Source of the DNA: Nocardia testacea NBRC 100365
Lineage (GTDB): Bacteria; Actinomycetota; Actinomycetes; Mycobacteriales; Mycobacteriaceae
NCBI RefSeq assembly: GCF_000308775.1
Contig: NZ_BAGJ01000027.1
Span: 82,141 to 146,140, forward strand
Reading direction: 5' to 3'
DNA: 64,000 bases
Under the pieces are notes generated by a model that was not told the origin of the DNA, did no database searches, and was given only the letters and a program-made list of their open reading frames with translations. A program made the translations under genes and the position numbers. This document shows, one piece after another, positions 33,657 to 42,772 of the stretch. Each line of letters starts with the position of its first letter. Within the stretch, counting starts at the first letter, position 1.

Positions 33657-34537
33657 ACCCGTGCCACCTTCCGGGCCCCGAACAAACCTTCCGGCTTCAG
33701 CAACAGCACGCCGAGAATGAGAACGAGCGCGACCGCCTGTTTGAAATCGTGGCCGATCCAGGAGATGTAGGTACCGGCGAGGTTCTCGGCCACCCCGACG
33801 CACAGACCGCCGACGATCGCGCCGACCGGGCTGTCGAGTCCGCCCAGAACCGCGGCCGCGAACGAGTAGATGAGCGATGCCACCAGCATGTTCGGCTGCA
33901 GGAACAGCTGCGGGGCCGCCAGGGACGCGGCGAGCGCGCCGATGGCGGCGGCCAGACCCCAGCCGATCATCAGCATCCTTCCGACCGGTACGCCGATCAG
34001 TTGCGCGGAGTCCGGGTTGCCGGCGGCCGCCCGCATCGCCAGCCCGACCCGGGTCCGCTGGAACAGCGCGAACAGCAGCGCGGCCACCACGACCACCGCG
34101 CCGACGATCACCACCGATTGCCGGGAGATCACGACCGGGCCGAGTGTGATCACCGGTCCGGACACGGCCGCCGGGAACTCGCGGCTCTGCACTCCCCAGA
34201 TCCAGCCGGCCGCGCTGTTGAGCAGGAGCATCAGCCCGAGCGTGATGATGACGAGCGGCATATGGTCCGACGACCCGGCCAGCGGCCGGATCAGCACCCG
34301 CTCGGTGGCGGCGCCGGCGAGGAACGCCACCACCATCGCACCGCCGATCGCGAGGTACAGCGGCGCGCCCCACTGGTGGAACTGCCACGCGAAGAACGCC
34401 GAGAACATGGCCATCTCGCCCTGGGCGAAGTTGACGATCCCGGACGCCCGGTAGACGAGAACGATACTGAGCGCGAACGCGGCATACAGCGCGCCCCACG
34501 TCAGCCCGTCCACCACTTGTTGCGCGAATACTTGCAT
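33653..34537 (-). CDS. Branched-chain amino-acid-type ABC transporter permease, LivH family
   Basis: Membrane permease of 294 residues, starting at an ATG with AGGAG 9 bases upstream. Typical features are the N-terminal QQVVDGLTWGALYAAFALSI, the NFAQGEMAMF motif, and the loop TRVGLAMRAAAGNPDSAQLIGV that docks on the ATPase. It normally forms a heterodimer with LivM. The gene follows the livF-like gene by 17 bp in the same operon. Length and motifs are intact. Confidence 0.9.
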   Translation of the reverse strand: MQVFAQQVVDGLTWGALYAAFALSIVLVYRASGIVNFAQGEMAMFSAFFAWQFHQWGAPLYLAIGGAMVVAFLAGAATERVLIRPLAGSSDHMPLVIITLGLMLLLNSAAGWIWGVQSREFPAAVSGPVITLGPVVISRQSVVIVGAVVVVAALLFALFQRTRVGLAMRAAAGNPDSAQLIGVPVGRMLMIGWGLAAAIGALAASLAAPQLFLQPNMLVASLIYSFAAAVLGGLDSPVGAIVGGLCVGVAENLAGTYISWIGHDFKQAVALVLILGVLLLKPEGLFGARKVARV

Positions 34538-34554
34538 GAACAGATCTCCTGTGG

Positions 34555-35262
34555 TCAATAGCCGAGGTAGGCGCGCCGCACCGATTCGTCGCGGGCGAAG
34601 CTCTCCGCGGGGCGCCGGTCGACGACGCGACCGGCGTCGACGAGTACCGCCGACGATCCGATGTCGAGCGCGAGGTGGGCGTTCTGCTCGACGACGAGGA
34701 TCGTGGTACCGGTGTCCTTGTTGATCCGGGCCAGCGCCCGGAACACCTCCTGGGTGATGCGGGGCGCCAGCCCGAGCGACGGCTCGTCGAGCAGCAGCAA
34801 CCGCGGCTCGGCCACCAGGGCCCGGGCGATGGCGAGCATCTGCTGCTCGCCGCCGCTGAGCCCGGCCGCCGGCCGGCGCCGCCGCTCCCGCAGCCGCGGA
34901 AAGAACTCGTACCACCGGTCGATCGCCCGTTCGGCGGCCGCGGTGGACGTGGTGTATCCGCCGATCCGCAGGTTCTCCTCGACGGTCAGGTCCCCGAATG
35001 TGCCGCGGCCCTGCGGCACGTGCGCGACACCGAGGCGGGCGATCCGGTCCGTGCGCAGTCCGGAGATATCGCGCCCGTCGAACACGATCCGCCCGGTGGT
35101 GCGCACCATCGCGCAGATCGACCGCAGAATGGTGGTCTTCCCGGCACCGTTCGCGCCGAGAACCACCGTCACCTCACCGGCGGGCACCGCGAAGTCGACG
35201 CCGTGCAGCACTTCCGCGCTGCCGTAGCGGGCGCGCAGCCCCTCGACACCGAGCAGATTCAC
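34555..35262 (-). CDS. ABC transporter ATP-binding protein, LivF family
   Basis: Cytoplasmic ATPase of 235 residues. Walker A GANGAGKTT, Q-loop in VPQGRG, signature LSGGEQQML, Walker B LLLLDEPSLGLAP and the switch His in VVEQNAHLALDIG are all present. The start is GTG at 35262 (VNLLGVEGLRARYGS), overlapping the end of the truncated livG-like remnant by 4 bp. In intact operons the order is binding protein, LivG, LivF, LivH, LivM; here the first two are fused relics. Confidence 0.9.
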   Translation of the reverse strand: MNLLGVEGLRARYGSAEVLHGVDFAVPAGEVTVVLGANGAGKTTILRSICAMVRTTGRIVFDGRDISGLRTDRIARLGVAHVPQGRGTFGDLTVEENLRIGGYTTSTAAAERAIDRWYEFFPRLRERRRRPAAGLSGGEQQMLAIARALVAEPRLLLLDEPSLGLAPRITQEVFRALARINKDTGTTILVVEQNAHLALDIGSSAVLVDAGRVVDRRPAESFARDESVRRAYLGY

Positions 35263-35362
35263 GCCGCACCACCCAGGTACGCCTCGACGACCTCGGGATG
35301 AGCTGCCACCTCGGCGGGTTCGCCCTCCGTGGCCTTCTGACCGAAGTTCAGCACCACCACCC
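35259..35362 (-). pseudogene. C-terminal remnant of a LivG-type ABC ATPase
   Basis: The frame ending at 35259 reads VVVLNFGQKATEGEPAEV then AAHPEVVEAYLG, the characteristic LivG tail after the D-loop region. None of the Walker A, signature or Walker B parts exist upstream. The sequence directly before it is instead the N-terminus of a binding protein in another frame. Only about 33 residues of the roughly 250 expected remain. The overlap with the livF-like start (ATG/GTG coupling) is the normal arrangement and shows this is the original operon. Confidence 0.75.
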
Positions 35363-35596
35363 GCCGTCGCCCATCGCGACACCGCCCGCGGCGTTGATCT
35401 CGTCGAACAATGCCGTCGCCGCGGTGGCCTGCGCGCCGGCGACGGACTGCATGAGGCTGGTGCCGAAGGTGATCTCGGTATCGGTGATGCCGGGGTCGCA
35501 ATCGCCCGACGCGGTCGCGGTGTCGCGACCCGAGCAGGCGGTGAGTGCGGCGGTGGCGCACAGGGCCGTCAGGCCCACGGCGAGAGTACGTTTCAT
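35348..35596 (-). pseudogene. N-terminal remnant of a branched-chain amino-acid-binding lipoprotein (LivK-like), joined to the LivG remnant
   Basis: The ATG at 35596 opens a lipoprotein signal peptide (MKRTLAVGLTALCATAALTAC, lipobox LTAC with Cys21). The mature start follows, with TDTEITFGTSLMQSVAG and FDEINAAGGV, the canonical first strand and helix of periplasmic binding proteins of the Leu/Ile/Val class. Near 35360-35380 this homology stops. The frame continues only to a stop at 35348, while the LivG tail begins in a different frame. About 300 residues of the binding protein and about 220 of the ATPase are missing. A single internal deletion explains both. Confidence 0.8.
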
Positions 35597-36568
35597 GGTC
35601 TTTCCCAGGGTGCGAAGAGGGCGAAAAGCAGAAGAGGTCGCCGCTTGACGGGTTGCGGCGGCGAGAGGTCGGAACGGTTGGGATCAGGCGCGCGGATCGG
35701 TCCCCGGTTCGCACCTGTCGGTTGCGGTTGCGGTCATGCTGCCTCCTCGGCACTCCATTTATGACGTGACAGTCATGTCAACTTTTGGAAGTGTGACCGG
35801 GAACACGAGACCTGTCAACCACCCAACCGACAGGCGCTGCGGATCCGATCGGGCCGCCCAGGACAACAGAGCCCCTCGGCGGCCGTGCCGGCGGCGACGG
35901 CCGACGCAACGGGGCAGCCGTCGGCAGTGAGCTCACTCCCTTCGTCGACGCGGGTGATCCACACCCGATCGGGCGGCCGCGACGACCATCCGCAGGCACC
36001 TGGGTCGAACTCGCTCCCGGTATCGGTGGCGCCTCCCCCGCCGATTCGGACCGCGGACGCGGATACTCACGCTGCCGACACGCGTCGGACGCCTGGGTCG
36101 TTCCGATGCCGATCGCCACCGCCGATCGCATAATCCCGGACGAACCGGTCCGTATTCCCCAACAGAATCGGCAGGCTGGAGCCCGGGCGGTCGGCCGATA
36201 TGGCGGTGGTCGACGTCGACGCGTCACGCGCACACGACATATGTGCCGCGATCGTCGAAGGCGGCGGCGGTATGACCGAGGCGACGATAGTGGCCGGCGA
36301 AGTACGCTTCCGGCGCGCGCGGCAGCGAACCGCTCCGGCGACGGCCGGTGACCCCGGCGCGCCGGGTTCGCTGCAAACGGCCGCTCACTCCGATCGCGTC
36401 GGCTGACGCCGTACGCCGGTGCGCCGTCCGATCGGCGCGGGCCTGCCCGGGCTCGGGCCACATCCCACCCGGTTCCTCGGTCGCGAGCCCCGCCACAGGC
36501 CGGATTGTCGTGCCGGCCGGCGCGGTCGGTCGCGGGAGAACGTGGCGGAAGCCGGTGTCCGGTGGCTC
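35597..36568. other. Gene-poor region upstream of the degraded ABC operon
   Basis: About 970 bp with no supported gene. The part next to 35597 should carry the operon promoter; an AT-richer patch TTATGACGTGACAGTCATGTC lies near 35758-35778 and contains TGACgtgacaGTCA, a possible operator dyad. At about 36185-36300 (+ strand) one frame reads SADMAVVDVDASRAHDICAA, which resembles the second beta strand of an SDR Rossmann fold. It is too short to call. The rest shows nothing recognisable. Confidence 0.35.
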
Positions 36569-37636
36569 CTACGCGGGGATTCCGAGCCCCTCGGCGAGGA
36601 GTGGCCAGGACCGGTAGAACGCGTCACGCCAGTAACCCCAGGAATGTGTGCCCGACGGCGCGTAGTCGAAGGTGGCCGGGATCTCCAGTTGCGCGAGCCG
36701 GTCCTCGAGGTTGCGGGTGCACCAACCGGTGGCGGCCTCGATGACACCGCCGACCAGGAGCTGATTGGCCAAACCCTTGGGGCCCGGCAGCGCGTACTCA
36801 CCGTCGACGGTGTCCCACTGCCCGGGCAGTCCGTTGCCGGTCGAAACGAACAACTTCGTACCGCGCAATGCCTCGGCGTTCACCACCGGATCGTTGGCGA
36901 CCCAGGTCGGATCGTCGTCTTCGCCGTACATATTGCGGACATCGCCGCCACCGTAGAGCTCGACGACCAGTTTCGTGAACTGCCGCCCGACGGGGTCGGC
37001 GATCTGGGCGCAGCCGCTGTACCCGGCGACGGTCCGGTAGAAGCCGGGCGCGGCCTCGGCCATCTGCAGAATCGCGGTAGCGGTCATCGAGTTCGCGGCG
37101 ATCGCATTGATCCCATTGGTGCCCAGTGCGCCGTCGACCAGCGGCGGCAGCTCCTCGAGAAAGAAGGTGCGCCATTTGTTGCGGCCGAGCACCGGATCAT
37201 CGCGTTTCCAGTCGGTGTAGTAGGCGAACGCGCCACCGACCGGCATCACGACATTGACATCCTTGGTGGCCAGGAAATCGCCGACATCGGTATTGGCCCA
37301 CCAGGTCGCCGCGTCGGTGCCACCGCCCGCCCCGTTGACGAGGTAGAGCACCGGCCGGGGTCGCGAGGCGTCGCGAGGACGCTGCACCCGGACAGTGATG
37401 TTCTCGTCCATCGCCGCGGAGTGGACCAGCATGGTCAGGCTGCGACCGTCGACTCTGCTCGCGACGATTCGCGAGCCGTTCGCAGAGACCGGATCGGCCA
37501 GCAGCTTCCGAGTGTCGACGATCGGATCGCCACCGTCGGCGGAGCCGTTCCCGGCGCCGAATACCGTGACCGATACGGCGAACATCGCAGCGGCAACAGC
37601 GGCCGGCAGCGCGGCCCTCATACGTCGGCGTCTCAC
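36569..37636 (-). CDS. Secreted antigen-85-like esterase / mycolyltransferase family protein
   Basis: Exported alpha/beta-hydrolase of about 355 residues. The signal peptide is RRRRMRAALPAAVAAAMF with cleavage near GSADGG. The start is GTG at 37636 with GGGG upstream; ATG at 37621 is an alternative. Antigen-85 features seen: VLYLVNGAGGGTD, a Trp-rich ATWWANTD segment, VVMPVGGAFAYYTDW, the nucleophile region AANSMTATA (Ser in the elbow), and GTHSWGYWRDAF with the catalytic His. The mycolyltransferase family attaches mycolates to trehalose or arabinogalactan, fitting a Nocardia-type wall. Exact activity is unproven. The elbow ANSMT differs from the usual LSMAA or NSMGG. Confidence 0.82.
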   Translation of the reverse strand: MRRRRMRAALPAAVAAAMFAVSVTVFGAGNGSADGGDPIVDTRKLLADPVSANGSRIVASRVDGRSLTMLVHSAAMDENITVRVQRPRDASRPRPVLYLVNGAGGGTDAATWWANTDVGDFLATKDVNVVMPVGGAFAYYTDWKRDDPVLGRNKWRTFFLEELPPLVDGALGTNGINAIAANSMTATAILQMAEAAPGFYRTVAGYSGCAQIADPVGRQFTKLVVELYGGGDVRNMYGEDDDPTWVANDPVVNAEALRGTKLFVSTGNGLPGQWDTVDGEYALPGPKGLANQLLVGGVIEAATGWCTRNLEDRLAQLEIPATFDYAPSGTHSWGYWRDAFYRSWPLLAEGLGIPA

Positions 37637-37656
37637 ATCGAACCCCAGGTCTCGAC

Positions 37657-38115
37657 TCACGACAGACGGTGCGCCGGTCGGGACTGGGAATCTACCCGAT
37701 ACCGCTGCGGGACAGCCATTCCCGGCCGGCGCCTCCGAGTTCGGCCGAGCACGCGGGCCCGTACCTGCGCCGACCACTCGACGTACTCGACGTCGGCCCC
37801 GTCGGGATGGCGGAGATAGGCGAAGCGGCCGGTCGCGCTCGTGAACGGCCCCCCGGTCACCACGGCCGCCGCGGCGGTGAGCCGAGCGATCGACCCGTCG
37901 AGATCGTCGACGATCACCGGCCCGACGGTCGAGCGGTAGCGATCGATATGTTCGGGTGGGCAGGCGATGAGCAGGAAATCGCCGACCGCCGCGAGCTCCG
38001 CCTGCTCGAACCCGAAGCGCAGATCCGCGGTGGCGCCGACGATGCTCTCGTAGAGCGGCAACGCGGTATCGAGGTCGGCGACGAACAGGCGGGCGTAGGT
38101 CTTCAGGATCTGCAT
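37657..38115 (-). CDS. VOC (glyoxalase / bleomycin resistance-like) protein
   Basis: A 152-residue protein with the betaalphabetabetabeta repeats of the vicinal-oxygen-chelate fold: MQILKTYARLFVADLDTALPLYES at the start and FAYLRHPDGADVEYVEWS near the end. Several such proteins bind metals or antibiotics. The usual metal His/Glu set is incomplete by eye (last Glu in VEYVEW present). About 25 basic residues extend past the domain. It is divergent from the HxlR regulator gene with a 67-bp shared promoter region, so the regulator probably controls it. Confidence 0.75.
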   Translation of the reverse strand: MQILKTYARLFVADLDTALPLYESIVGATADLRFGFEQAELAAVGDFLLIACPPEHIDRYRSTVGPVIVDDLDGSIARLTAAAAVVTGGPFTSATGRFAYLRHPDGADVEYVEWSAQVRARVLGRTRRRRPGMAVPQRYRVDSQSRPAHRLS

Positions 38116-38182
38116 GGTCGAGACGCTACGGTGGAGCCACCGGCGGCAACAGTACGCACTCGAAGGTGAGCGGTGGTTCCCG

Positions 38183-38551
38183 ATGTCCGGCGACGACGAC
38201 GAAGAGCAGCGCGCCCGCGATATCGCGCTGCGGGTATTCGCGGCGGTGTCGACGAAATGGGGCCTGCGCGTCATGGAGGAGATCGGGGCCGGTCACCACC
38301 GCTTCCGTGCGCTGCACCGTGCGGTCGACGGCATCAGCTACAAGATGCTCACCCAGACTCTCCGGGAACTCGAGAACCACGGGCTGATCGCCCGCTACGA
38401 CCACGGCACCGCCAATCCCCGCGTCGACTACTCGCTCACCGCGGCCGGAACACGGCTCGTGGCCACGGTCCACACGCTGTGTGATTGGTCGCGTACTCAC
38501 CTCGACCGGCTGCTCGAGGCACCCGCGCATCGGGGGGAACCGTCCCCATGA
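38183..38551 (+). CDS. HxlR-family winged-helix transcriptional regulator
   Basis: DNA-binding protein of 122 residues. The core STKWGLRVMEEIGAGHHRFRALHRAVDGISYKMLTQTLRELENHGLIAR is a textbook HxlR winged helix, followed by a wing with YSLTAAGTRL. Many family members sense electrophiles through an N-terminal Cys; that Cys is absent here (the helix begins RVFAAVSTKW), so sensing would differ. The ATG at 38183 is chosen because upstream codons in the frame are in the divergent promoter. Confidence 0.85.
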   Translation: MSGDDDEEQRARDIALRVFAAVSTKWGLRVMEEIGAGHHRFRALHRAVDGISYKMLTQTLRELENHGLIARYDHGTANPRVDYSLTAAGTRLVATVHTLCDWSRTHLDRLLEAPAHRGEPSP

Positions 38552-38793
38552 CCCGGCCATCCGAAGTTGCCCGGACGGCACACGACTGCCGGGCCGGTCG
38601 ATGGCGCAGGCGTCGACGACGAGGACGGTCCAGCCGCCCGATTCGTCCCCGCACAGGTCGCTCGCCCGGCGGAACCGGTTCGGCGGCGATACATGAGGCG
38701 TATCACAGGCTTCCGGCACCGACATCCCTGGCACGGCCTGAGATGATCGGAGGGAAACACTATCAACCCTATTTCTTCTCCCGGACGAAACGA

Positions 38794-39375
38794 ATGATCC
38801 ACCCACCGAGCAGATACCCCCCCGCCACCACACGGCTGTGGAACCTGCGTCCGTGGCGCGACAGTCCACTTCCGCGCCCCGGAGACCGCCTCCTCGCCTG
38901 GCTCGTATGCGGTGCGCTGCTCGTCGCCGCCGCGGCGATCCCGATCGCGGCGGCGGCCGGGATCCACGCCCATCGGGGACTGAGCGAATCCGCTGTCGAA
39001 GCGGCGGCCGAACGGTCCCGCGTGCCCGCGACACTCCTGGACACCGCGCCCACGCCCAATGAATACGACCTGTACCCCACCGTGCCGGCCACCTGGTTCG
39101 CCGCCGGCGCACAGCACACCGGCAATGTGTACGCCCCGGCCGGCCATCGCCGCGGTGAGATCGTCGAGATCTGGGTGGAACGGGACGGCACGCAGACCAC
39201 GGCACCTCCGAACGACTCGTCGGTCCTGTTCGACTCCACCCTCGTCGCGCTGTTCACCTGGAGCGCACCGGTCCTGCTCTACTGCCTTCCGGCAGCGTTG
39301 ATCGCCCACCGCATTCGATCGCGCCGAATGGAGCAATGGGAGATCGACTGGGCTCGCCTCCACGCCGGATTCTGA
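38794..39375 (+). CDS. Rv1733c-family membrane protein
   Basis: A 193-residue protein with two transmembrane segments (about residues 36-60 and 146-168) and a roughly 85-residue extracellular domain between them. Layout and conserved pieces match the Mycobacterium tuberculosis Rv1733c family: SPLPRPGDRLLAWL before the first segment, AAAGIHAH after it, then VPATW, VYAPAGHRRGEIVEIWVERDG and the second helix. Rv1733c is a dormancy-regulon antigen of unknown function. The start ATG has no strong site upstream; an alternative ATG at 38743 adds 17 residues. It ends 79 bp before the transposon target site. Confidence 0.78.
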   Translation: MIHPPSRYPPATTRLWNLRPWRDSPLPRPGDRLLAWLVCGALLVAAAAIPIAAAAGIHAHRGLSESAVEAAAERSRVPATLLDTAPTPNEYDLYPTVPATWFAAGAQHTGNVYAPAGHRRGEIVEIWVERDGTQTTAPPNDSSVLFDSTLVALFTWSAPVLLYCLPAALIAHRIRSRRMEQWEIDWARLHAGF

Positions 39376-39459
39376 GGTCGCGAATCGGGGCAGCTGCCCG
39401 GCACAGGTCCGGATACCGAGCGCACGACCGCGACGGCTCACCTGTTCGGCGCGCATGTT

Positions 39460-39515
39460 GGGGTCACCGTAGTATCGGCCGAATTTCGGGCGGATATGGC
39501 GTAACCCGCTGGTAG
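39460..39515 (+). repeat. Left terminal inverted repeat of the Tn3 element
   Basis: 56 bp starting GGGGTCACCG and ending CTGGTAG. Identical to the reverse complement of 43719-43774 except A/G at the seventh base. The 5-bp sequence ATGTT precedes it at 39455-39459. Confidence 0.95.
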
Positions 39516-39610
39516 TGGTGGGGTTTGGTGTTGTCGCGCTGCGGGATTGGGCTGTTGGCGCTTTGCTGGCTCGCGTTGTGGTCGGTCGGTGTGGTGGAGG
39601 GTGAGGGTTC

Positions 39611-42600
39611 GTGGCGACGCGGGTGTTCGCGGACGAGGAGTTGGAGCGTCTGCGGGAGTTCCCGGAGATCGGTCGTGAGGAGTTGTTCCGGTTCTTCACG
39701 TTGAGTCCGGCGGATGTGGCGTTTGTGGGTCCGGGGCGTGGTCGGGGTCCGGCGGATCGGTTGGGGGTTGGCGATCGCGTTGTGCACGTTGCCGTGGTTG
39801 GGGTTCGTTCCGGACAGGTTGGTGGCCGCGCCGCCGGTGGCGGTGGCGCGGTTGGCGGGGCAGTTGGGGGTGGATCCGGTCGAGATCGGCTCCTACGGTC
39901 GTCGCGCCAAGACCCGGACCGAGCATGTGCGGCTGGTCGCGCGGTATCTGGGCTGGCGCACCGCGGGGGCGATGGAGTTGAAGGAACTCGACGAGTTCCT
40001 GCTGGCGCGGGCGTTGGAGCACGATTCCCCGACGCTGCTGTTCCGGTTGGGGTGCGAGTTCCTGGTGTCGGCGCGGGTGATCCGGCCGGGGCCGGTGATG
40101 GTGATCGAGCGGGTCGCCCACGCTCGCGCCCGCGCCCAGGCCGAAACCTACGATCGGCTCGCCTACGAGTTCACTCCCGAGCGGTGCGCGCAGTTGGACG
40201 GGTTGCTGGTCAACGACGCTTCGATCGGGATGTCGCGGTTGCGGTGGCTGTCGACCGGCCCGGTGGAGGCGTCCGCGTCGGCGGTACGCGCGGAGGTCGA
40301 CAAGCGCGGGTTCCTGCGCGGTCTCGGCGCAGACGAGCTGGATATGTCGGTGCTTCCGGCCGAGCGGCGCCGGTTCCTGGCCACGATGGGCCGCCGGTTG
40401 ACCGGCCAAGCCCTCGAACGTCGTGACCCGCAGCGCCGGTATCCGATTCTGCTCACGGTGCTGGCGCAGTCGGGCACCGATGTGCTCGATGAGGTGGTGG
40501 GGTTGTTCGATCAGGCGATCTCGGCGAAATTCGGTGCCGCCGAACGCCGCATGCGGCAGGAATTGGCCGAGCGCGGCAAGACCGGCGAGGACCGCCAGGC
40601 CCTGCTCGACGATCTTCTCGAGATCGTCACCGACCTCGGGATCGGTGACGAGCAGATCGGCGGGCTGATCCGCGGTGAGCGGATCGGGTGGGAACGGCTA
40701 CGCGCGGCGCTCGCGCAGGCCAAGCCCCGACTTCCGCGTGATCACGGGCATCTGGCCGCGCTCGACGCCTCGTATTCGTATCTGCGCCAGTTCACTCCTG
40801 CGGTTCTGTCGACGGTGCGTTTCGCGGGCGGGACCGCGGCGACGGAGTTGCTGATCGCGGTGCATATGCTGCGCGAGTTGAACGCGACCGGCGCCCGTAA
40901 GGTCCCCGCGGAAGCCCCGACCGGATTCGTGCCCCCGAAATGGCGCGGCTACCTCGACGAAGCCCGCAAAGCCGGGAGCGCCACCGCGTATCGGCACTAC
41001 TGGGAGCTGTGCGTGCTGCTCGGATTACGCGACGGGCTGCGCAGCGGGTACGTGTTCGTGCCCGGCTCACGCCGTTACGCCGACCCGGCCGCCTATCTGC
41101 TCACCGCCGAGCAGTGGGAGCCTCAGCGCGTCGAGTTCTGCCGTCTGGTCGGCAAATCCGCCGACCCGGCCCAGGCGCTGGCGGCCGCGACCGACGAACT
41201 GCACACCGTGGTCGCCGAGCTGGAGACCGTCCTCGCCGACGGTAACGGCCCGGTCCGCCTCGACGAGGCCGGGGATCTGGTGATCTCACCGCTGACCGCC
41301 GAGGATGTCCCGGCCGAGGCGATCGCGTTGAAGGCCGAGCTCACGGAAATGCTGCCGTTCGCCCCGATCGTGTCGCTTCTCATCGAGCTGGACAAACGCA
41401 CCGGCTACCTGGACTGCTTCACCCACGCGAGCGGAAAACAGACTCGCACTCCGGAATTGAAACGTAACCTGATCGCGGTCCTGCTCGCGTACTCGACCAA
41501 CCTCGGGCTGACGCGGATGGGTGAGGCGTGCGGGTTCTCTTACGACATCCTGGCCTGGACCTCGGAATGGTACGTGCGCGAGGAGACGTTGCGGGCGGCG
41601 AACCTGGCGATCATCGACTACCATCAACGCCTGCCGCTGACCACGGTGTTCGGCGCCCGAACCTTGTCCTCGAGTGACGGTCAACGCTTCCCGACGCGCG
41701 GCAAGTCGATCACCGCCAGAGCGTTGAGCCGCTATTTCGCCAACGAGGGCCTGTCGACCTACACCCACGTCACCGACCAGCACGCCACCTACGGCACGAA
41801 GATCATCGTCGCCACCCGCCGCGAGGCGCACTACGTGCTCGACGAGATCCTGGGCAACGCCACCGATCTCCCGATCACCGAACACGCGACCGACACCCAC
41901 GGCGTCACCCTCGTCAATTTCGGATTGTTCGACCTGCTCGGGATGCAGCTCTCGCCCCAGATCCGGGACCTGGGACGCATCACCCTCTACCGGCCGGGCC
42001 CGCGCGCCGACGCCGAGGCGCGGTTCCCGCGCACGGGCCCGTTGAGGACGCGCAAGCTGAACACCGAGTTGATCGCCGAGCACTGGGACGACCTGCTGCG
42101 GTTGGCGGGGTCGTTGAAGTTCGGGCACGCCACCGCCTCGCTGCTGGTCGAGAAACTCTCGGCCTCCGGGCGTCAGAACGCCCTCGCCGCGGCACTCAAG
42201 GAGTACGGGGCGCTGCGGCGCACGATCTACGCCGCGAAATACCTCGCCGACCCCGACTACCGGCGCAAGATCTCGCGCCAACTCAACAAGGGAGAATCGT
42301 TGCACGCGCTGCGCCGCGACCTGCTCTACGCCCACGAGGGCATGATCCGGGCGCGACACCTCGACGGGCAGACCGAACAAGCATGGTGCCTCACCCTGGC
42401 CACGAACGCCGTGATCGCCTGGGCCACAGAGTATTACGGCCTCGCCGTGGAGCAGATGCGGCGGTCCGGCCGCCGAATCGATGACGATGTGCTCGCCCAC
42501 ATCAGCCCCGCGCACAGCGAGAACATCAATTTCTTCGGCGCGATCGAGGTCGACATCGACGCCGAACTCGCCGCACTCGGCCCAACCGGATATCGGCCGT

Positions 42601-42626
42601 TGCGGGTCCGCGACACCCTGTTCTGA
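39611..42626 (+). CDS. tnpA: Tn3-family transposase, frameshifted at a G-run (39763-39767)
   Basis: DDE transposase that would be 1004 residues if one G is removed. From GTG 39611 the first frame gives the N-terminal DNA-binding domain (VFADEELERLREFPEIGREE, then ADVAFVGPGRGRGPADRLG). At the five-G run the homology moves to the next frame (LAIALCTLPWLGFVPD) and stays open to 42626. Catalytic residues by spacing: Asp in SSDGQRF, Asp 72 residues later in ATDTHG, and Glu in NKGESLHAL about 134 residues on, matching the family. The break can be a real inactivating insertion, a translational +1 shift site, or a sequencing error in a homopolymer. Confidence 0.9.
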
Positions 42627-42772
42627 TCGCTGCCTCGGGCGGGATCCATAGGGCTTGCAGGTGTAGAGCGCGTCCGTGGTCACGACGGTCGCGCCGAGGG
42701 CATAGCGCAGTGTCGGCGTCCATCTCGGGCATCGGCCCCGGATCCGACTGGCGAGCCCGACATATGCAGAAG

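Noticed and set aside
35778..36461. Leftward 227-residue frame in the gene-free region
   Set aside because: Arg-rich shadow with no motif and no start site.
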